64,000 bases of DNA from Ardenticatenaceae bacterium (GTDB taxonomy: Bacteria > Chloroflexota > Anaerolineae > Promineifilales > Promineifilaceae), in contig WYBM01000005.1 of assembly GCA_011525915.1 (NCBI GenBank), forward strand, positions 124,001-188,000, given 5' to 3'. A program made the position numbers and the translations under genes. The notes below the pieces were generated by a model. The model had not been told where the DNA came from. It worked only from the letters and a program-made list of their open reading frames with translations, and made no database searches. The first letter of the stretch is position 1. Each line of letters begins with the position of its first letter. Below, piece by piece: positions 61,401 through 64,000 of the stretch.

Positions 61401-64000
61401 GCGTTGGTACAGCGTACAGGAAGAAGACGACCAGGGGCGCACCATCTGGCGCTCTGAGGTGGAAGAAATTCCCGTAGACGTCATGGGAAACGGTGACGTG
61501 GTCACAGACGCCAATGGGCGGGCTCGCTTCCAATTTATCCCCCCCAACGGCGGCGTTTTCCGTGCCTACGCCGCCACCCAAGATGCGCAGGGCAGCACCA
61601 GCCGCTCCTCTACTTACCTCTGGGTCTCTGGCAACGACTACGTCTCCTGGCGGCAGGTCAACGACCACAGCTTTGAACTTATCAGCGACAAAAGCAGCTA
61701 TCAGCCCGGAGAGACGGCTGAAATCCTCATCGCCTCACCCTTCCAGGGTGAAGTCTCAGCCCTGGTCACCGTGGAACGCGGTCACATCAAGCAGCATGAA
61801 GTGATCCGCCTGGCCAGCAACAGCACCATCTACCGCCTGCCTATCACCGCTGACATGGCGCCCAACATCTTTGTTTCTGTCATGGTCATTAAAGGGGTGG
61901 ATGATACCAGCCTGGCCCCAGACTTTAAGCTGGGCATGACTCAGTTTACCGTAGACCGCGAACAACAAGAGCTTAGTGTGACGATTACACCGGACCAAAC
62001 GGCCGTCTCCCCCGGCGACACCGTCAACTTCACCGTCAATGTGGCCGACCACAATGGCCAACCCGTCGACGCCGAACTCTCCCTATCACTGACCGACCTG
62101 GCTGTGCTGACGCTGGCCAGCCGCAAAGAGCTGCCCCTGCTTGATCACTTCTACTCTGAGCGCTACCTGAGTGTAAACACGGCCACCCTGTTGGCCCACA
62201 ACATGGATGCCTACAACAAAGAGCTGGAAGATGAAATCAAGGGCGGCGGCGGCGGCGCTGGCGCCTACGGCGTGCTGACCATCCGCGAAGAGTTCCCGGA
62301 CACCACCTTCTGGGAAGGGCAGGTGCAAACCGGGCCGGACGGGGAAGCCACCGTTGCCATTCTTCTGCCAGACAGCCTGACAACATGGCGCATGGATGCC
62401 CGCGCCGTGACGCTGGACACCAAAGTAGGGCAGGCTACAACAGATATCATCTCCACACTGCCGGTGCTGGTCAGCCCGCAAACACCACGCTTTTTTGTAG
62501 TAGGTGACCAGGTGTCATTGGGGGCGGCCGTGCACAATAACACCGACGAAGCCATTGAAGCCATTGTGACCCTGGAAGCTGAAGGGGTTACTCTGGACGG
62601 TGATAACGATCAGGTGGTAACTGTACCGCCCCAGCAGCAGGCGTTTGTGGCCTGGACGGCCGTGGTGCAAGACGTGACCCGCGTGGACCTGGTCTTCCGT
62701 ACTCGCGCCGGGCAGTATGCCGATGCCACCCGCCCGCCGCTGGCCACCCTTGAAGGCGGCGGCCTGCCCGTTTATAAATATGAAGTACCAGAGACAGTAG
62801 GCACCTCAGGCCAGTTACTTGACGGCGGCGCGATTGTTGAATCCATTGCTCTGCCCATCTACCGTGACTACGAGCTGACCGAGGGCACGGTAACCGTGCA
62901 GGTGGCCCCTTCTTTGGCTGCCGCCATGACAGACGGCCTGGATTATTTGGAACATTTCCCTTATGAATGTACCGAGCAAATTGTGAGCAAATTCCTGCCC
63001 AACTTGCTGACGGTACGCGCCCTGCAAGCGGCCAACATTGATGACCCGGCTCTGCAAGCCAACCTGGACACCCAGGTGAACGTGGCTTTGCAGCGGCTTT
63101 ACAGCCGTCAGCTAACAGATGGCGGCTGGCCCTGGTGGGCAGGCAGCCGCAGTGACACGCTGGTAACAGCTTATGTGGTGCAGGCACTGCTGGAAGCCCA
63201 GGAAAGCGGCTACGCTGTCAGCGAAAATGTACTAAACGACGGCGTGGCCTATCTGAAAAGCCATCTATCACAAGTAGACCGCTTGAGCGGCCGTGACAAG
63301 CACAACCGTCAGGCGTTCCTGGTCTACGTCCTGGCCCGCGCCGGGGAACCCAACAACCAGCAGATGAACAGCCTGTACAACCGCCGCTCTTCCCTTGACC
63401 TGTACGCTCAAGGGTTTCTGGCCCAGGCTCTGCATTTCACCGATGCCCAAGACCCGCGCCTGAGCACGTTGGCCAGTGACTTCATCAGCCATGCCATCCT
63501 CTCGGCTACTGGCGCCAACTGGGAAGAAGCAGAGCGCGACTATTGGAACTGGAACACAGACACACGCACCACGGCCATTGTGCTGGACACCATGGTAAAA
63601 CTCGACCCAGACAACCCGCTGGTGGCCAACGCTGTCCGCTGGTTAATGGCACATCGTACCGACGGCCGTTGGGCCAGCACCCAGGAAACCGCCTGGACGC
63701 TCATGGCCCTGACGAACTTCATGGTCGCTTCCGGTGAACTGCAAGCCGATTATACCTACGAAGTAGCCTTTAACGGTGCCCTGAAGCTGCAAGGCACAGC
63801 GGAGGCAGACACCCTGCGCCAAACGCAGCAGCTGCAAATTGACATCAGCGAACTGCTGACCGACGAGTTAAACCGGGTGGCCTTTGGTCGCAGTGACGGC
63901 CCTGGCAACCTCTATTACACCACCCACCTGGAAGCCTATCTACCGGTGGAACAGGTACGGCCGTTGGACCAGGGCATCATCATCTCTCGCAGTTACTTTG
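58429..64000 (+). CDS. Alpha-2-macroglobulin-like lipoprotein with thioester motif, 3'-truncated
   Basis: The gene runs off the right edge; about 1857 codons are visible. ATG 58429 has GAGGT upstream. A signal peptide ends in the lipobox LAVSC, followed by a Thr/Pro stalk. Big_5-like beta domains (about 60-480) precede macroglobulin-type domains (for example YTERPVYRPGQPVYFKG near 60560-60610). The thioester site reads FPYECTEQIV (Cys codon 62968-62970), the bacterial form of CxEQ. A helical alpha/alpha-barrel domain follows (about 62980-63720). These proteins trap attacking proteases by covalent thioester bonding. No penicillin-binding protein partner (pbpC) is seen within the window. Confidence 0.9.
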   Translation, partial: MNRNMRLPLILFCILIILAVSCREEETPTPSPTSTAVPQPTNTPAPSLIGNAGPLHPRVIGQNPTQGQEAPLDGVFEVYFDQPMQPDTAVLVTDDNGDPIDGEATWPQPRVLRFKPAKTLQPGSRYQVTLDDTVASIDGVPLLEGLTLDFYTIGDLAVSQIAPADGITDVAVDSVITVIFNRPVVPLMVGEDAANLPNPLTIEPAIPGRGEWVNTSVYVYRPTDALIGRQKYTVRVAADKVNAISATGAQMAADVVSTFTVTPPTFDFLELVDSAWNPHNNWKDLPLDQVYRLHFNQPMDQTSVETAVTLQPTDGGNVIPFEFVWDDSFLTLTLTPTQLMALDTHYTLQLADTAQSAQGGTLARPFTWTATTVKYPAIVRTEPTNGETETYYSSVFRIQFASPMSEKSMAGKVIITPDIIGDPDGLYSPWDWSQNYYGFHPSTVYTVQILPGMKDRYGNEITTGQTITFTTGDLPPSASLNLPYSVALYRSGGSNSLWVTHQNVTRLDMDLYQLSLDEFGRLLHYDLSPHGYVPKADQRLWQRTLEVNTPLNDLAHKRFILSQDDTGPLPTGFYFVALDSPQISHTEPHLQAQVLAMATANVTLKTTVTEAMIWATELNTGEPLPGVPVALYDTRFKLVFEGTTNEFGLAYRDNLKLEPGWDGRYYAIVGEPGSDLFGLAISNWNAGISTYDFGIYTDFYLRPNEPTGYVYTERPVYRPGQPVYFKGIVRLNDDLTYHLPDFDTVNVQIASYDETIYTTTLPLNDFGSFSEKITLDNEAALGNYWIGVTTPDGRTVGNGYFEVAEFRKPTFQVAVSADESDVAAGDTIQITIDAHFFSGGAVVAGDVAWHVRSEDYIFEAGPDLRRYDFRNQERDLGYYYYNNDYRPTQVIAEGVGQTDGQGLLLLEIPAELQEGDGSRRFVVEATVTDLTGNQVSGRSNVIVHRSRVYPGVAPVRAVGQAGEPAAVDVIVVDWDGRPVPNHPVTVSVVERRWYSVQEEDDQGRTIWRSEVEEIPVDVMGNGDVVTDANGRARFQFIPPNGGVFRAYAATQDAQGSTSRSSTYLWVSGNDYVSWRQVNDHSFELISDKSSYQPGETAEILIASPFQGEVSALVTVERGHIKQHEVIRLASNSTIYRLPITADMAPNIFVSVMVIKGVDDTSLAPDFKLGMTQFTVDREQQELSVTITPDQTAVSPGDTVNFTVNVADHNGQPVDAELSLSLTDLAVLTLASRKELPLLDHFYSERYLSVNTATLLAHNMDAYNKELEDEIKGGGGGAGAYGVLTIREEFPDTTFWEGQVQTGPDGEATVAILLPDSLTTWRMDARAVTLDTKVGQATTDIISTLPVLVSPQTPRFFVVGDQVSLGAAVHNNTDEAIEAIVTLEAEGVTLDGDNDQVVTVPPQQQAFVAWTAVVQDVTRVDLVFRTRAGQYADATRPPLATLEGGGLPVYKYEVPETVGTSGQLLDGGAIVESIALPIYRDYELTEGTVTVQVAPSLAAAMTDGLDYLEHFPYECTEQIVSKFLPNLLTVRALQAANIDDPALQANLDTQVNVALQRLYSRQLTDGGWPWWAGSRSDTLVTAYVVQALLEAQESGYAVSENVLNDGVAYLKSHLSQVDRLSGRDKHNRQAFLVYVLARAGEPNNQQMNSLYNRRSSLDLYAQGFLAQALHFTDAQDPRLSTLASDFISHAILSATGANWEEAERDYWNWNTDTRTTAIVLDTMVKLDPDNPLVANAVRWLMAHRTDGRWASTQETAWTLMALTNFMVASGELQADYTYEVAFNGALKLQGTAEADTLRQTQQLQIDISELLTDELNRVAFGRSDGPGNLYYTTHLEAYLPVEQVRPLDQGIIISRSYF

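Larger units (their letters stand above)
185..63967. repeat. Dispersed palindromic octamer ACGGCCGT (HIP1-like)
   Basis: By eye, roughly 100 copies of this perfect 8-base palindrome occur, in genes and gaps and in all reading frames, commonly coding Thr-Ala-Val, Asp/Asn-Gly-Arg or Arg-Pro-Ser/Phe. One place (about 33706-33719) has two overlapping copies. Simple base-composition expectation is only one or two per 64 kb. Copies are missing from the lipoprotein gene at 3001 and from the AT-rich cassette at about 7780-9060. Confidence 0.85.

Overview
The window looks like a chromosomal piece of an uncultured or little-studied Chloroflexota (Anaerolineae-like) bacterium. This is an inference from several traits: moderately high GC, many Hanks-type Ser/Thr kinases with Thr/Pro-rich extracytoplasmic linkers, a BTAD/SARP regulator, a lone WXG100/EssC-type secretion module, GT-C membrane glycosyltransferases, and lipoproteins with TPTP-type stalks. 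No rRNA, tRNA, CRISPR array, transposase or integrase was seen. An 8-bp palindrome, ACGGCCGT, occurs roughly a hundred times across the window, as HIP1 does in cyanobacteria.

Region 1 (1-13070) is the end of an extracellular contractile injection system (eCIS) locus. It holds a cargo protein truncated at the window edge, with a hydrophobic segment and an M35-like (aspzincin) metallopeptidase tip, followed by a small lipoprotein. Next is a giant cargo protein whose AT-rich C-terminus and AT-rich downstream neighbour look like a swapped toxin/immunity cassette. The region ends with a helical-repeat protein, a baseplate-type tail protein fused to an FHA domain, and a third cargo-like protein with a HxxxDx5H motif and an OmpA domain.

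Region 2 (13071-35714) is a phospho-signalling and type VII-like secretion region. In order it contains a BTAD regulator, a VWA-FHA protein, two active kinases, a YukD-FHA protein on the opposite strand, a WXG100 protein, a three-ATPase EssC/EccC motor, a CHAP-domain protein, an active kinase-FHA protein, a pseudokinase-FHA-pseudocarboxypeptidase, a PP2C phosphatase and an intact M14 carboxypeptidase lipoprotein. The simplest reading is that three kinases and one phosphatase set the phospho-threonine state read by five FHA proteins. One FHA domain sits on the injection-system baseplate and one on the ubiquitin-like subunit of the type VII module. One kinase and the phosphatase carry related extracytoplasmic FecR-like domains and may sense the same signal.

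Region 3 (35738-49258) is mostly housekeeping and surface genes: a small membrane protein, two GT-C transferases, a zinc-ribbon protein, ScpA, a GAF-GAF-PAS histidine kinase, a J-domain protein, a secreted glycoside hydrolase-like protein, a GT2 transferase, an AAA ATPase and an FAD oxidoreductase. Region 4 (49297-64000) has a Na+/H+ antiporter with an RCK-like domain, SecD/SecF, a tandem pseudokinase with an SH3b domain, an ABC exporter and an alpha-2-macroglobulin-like lipoprotein that runs off the window. Four intergenic hairpin repeats built from CAGT-type inverted repeats lie at gene borders in regions 3 and 4.
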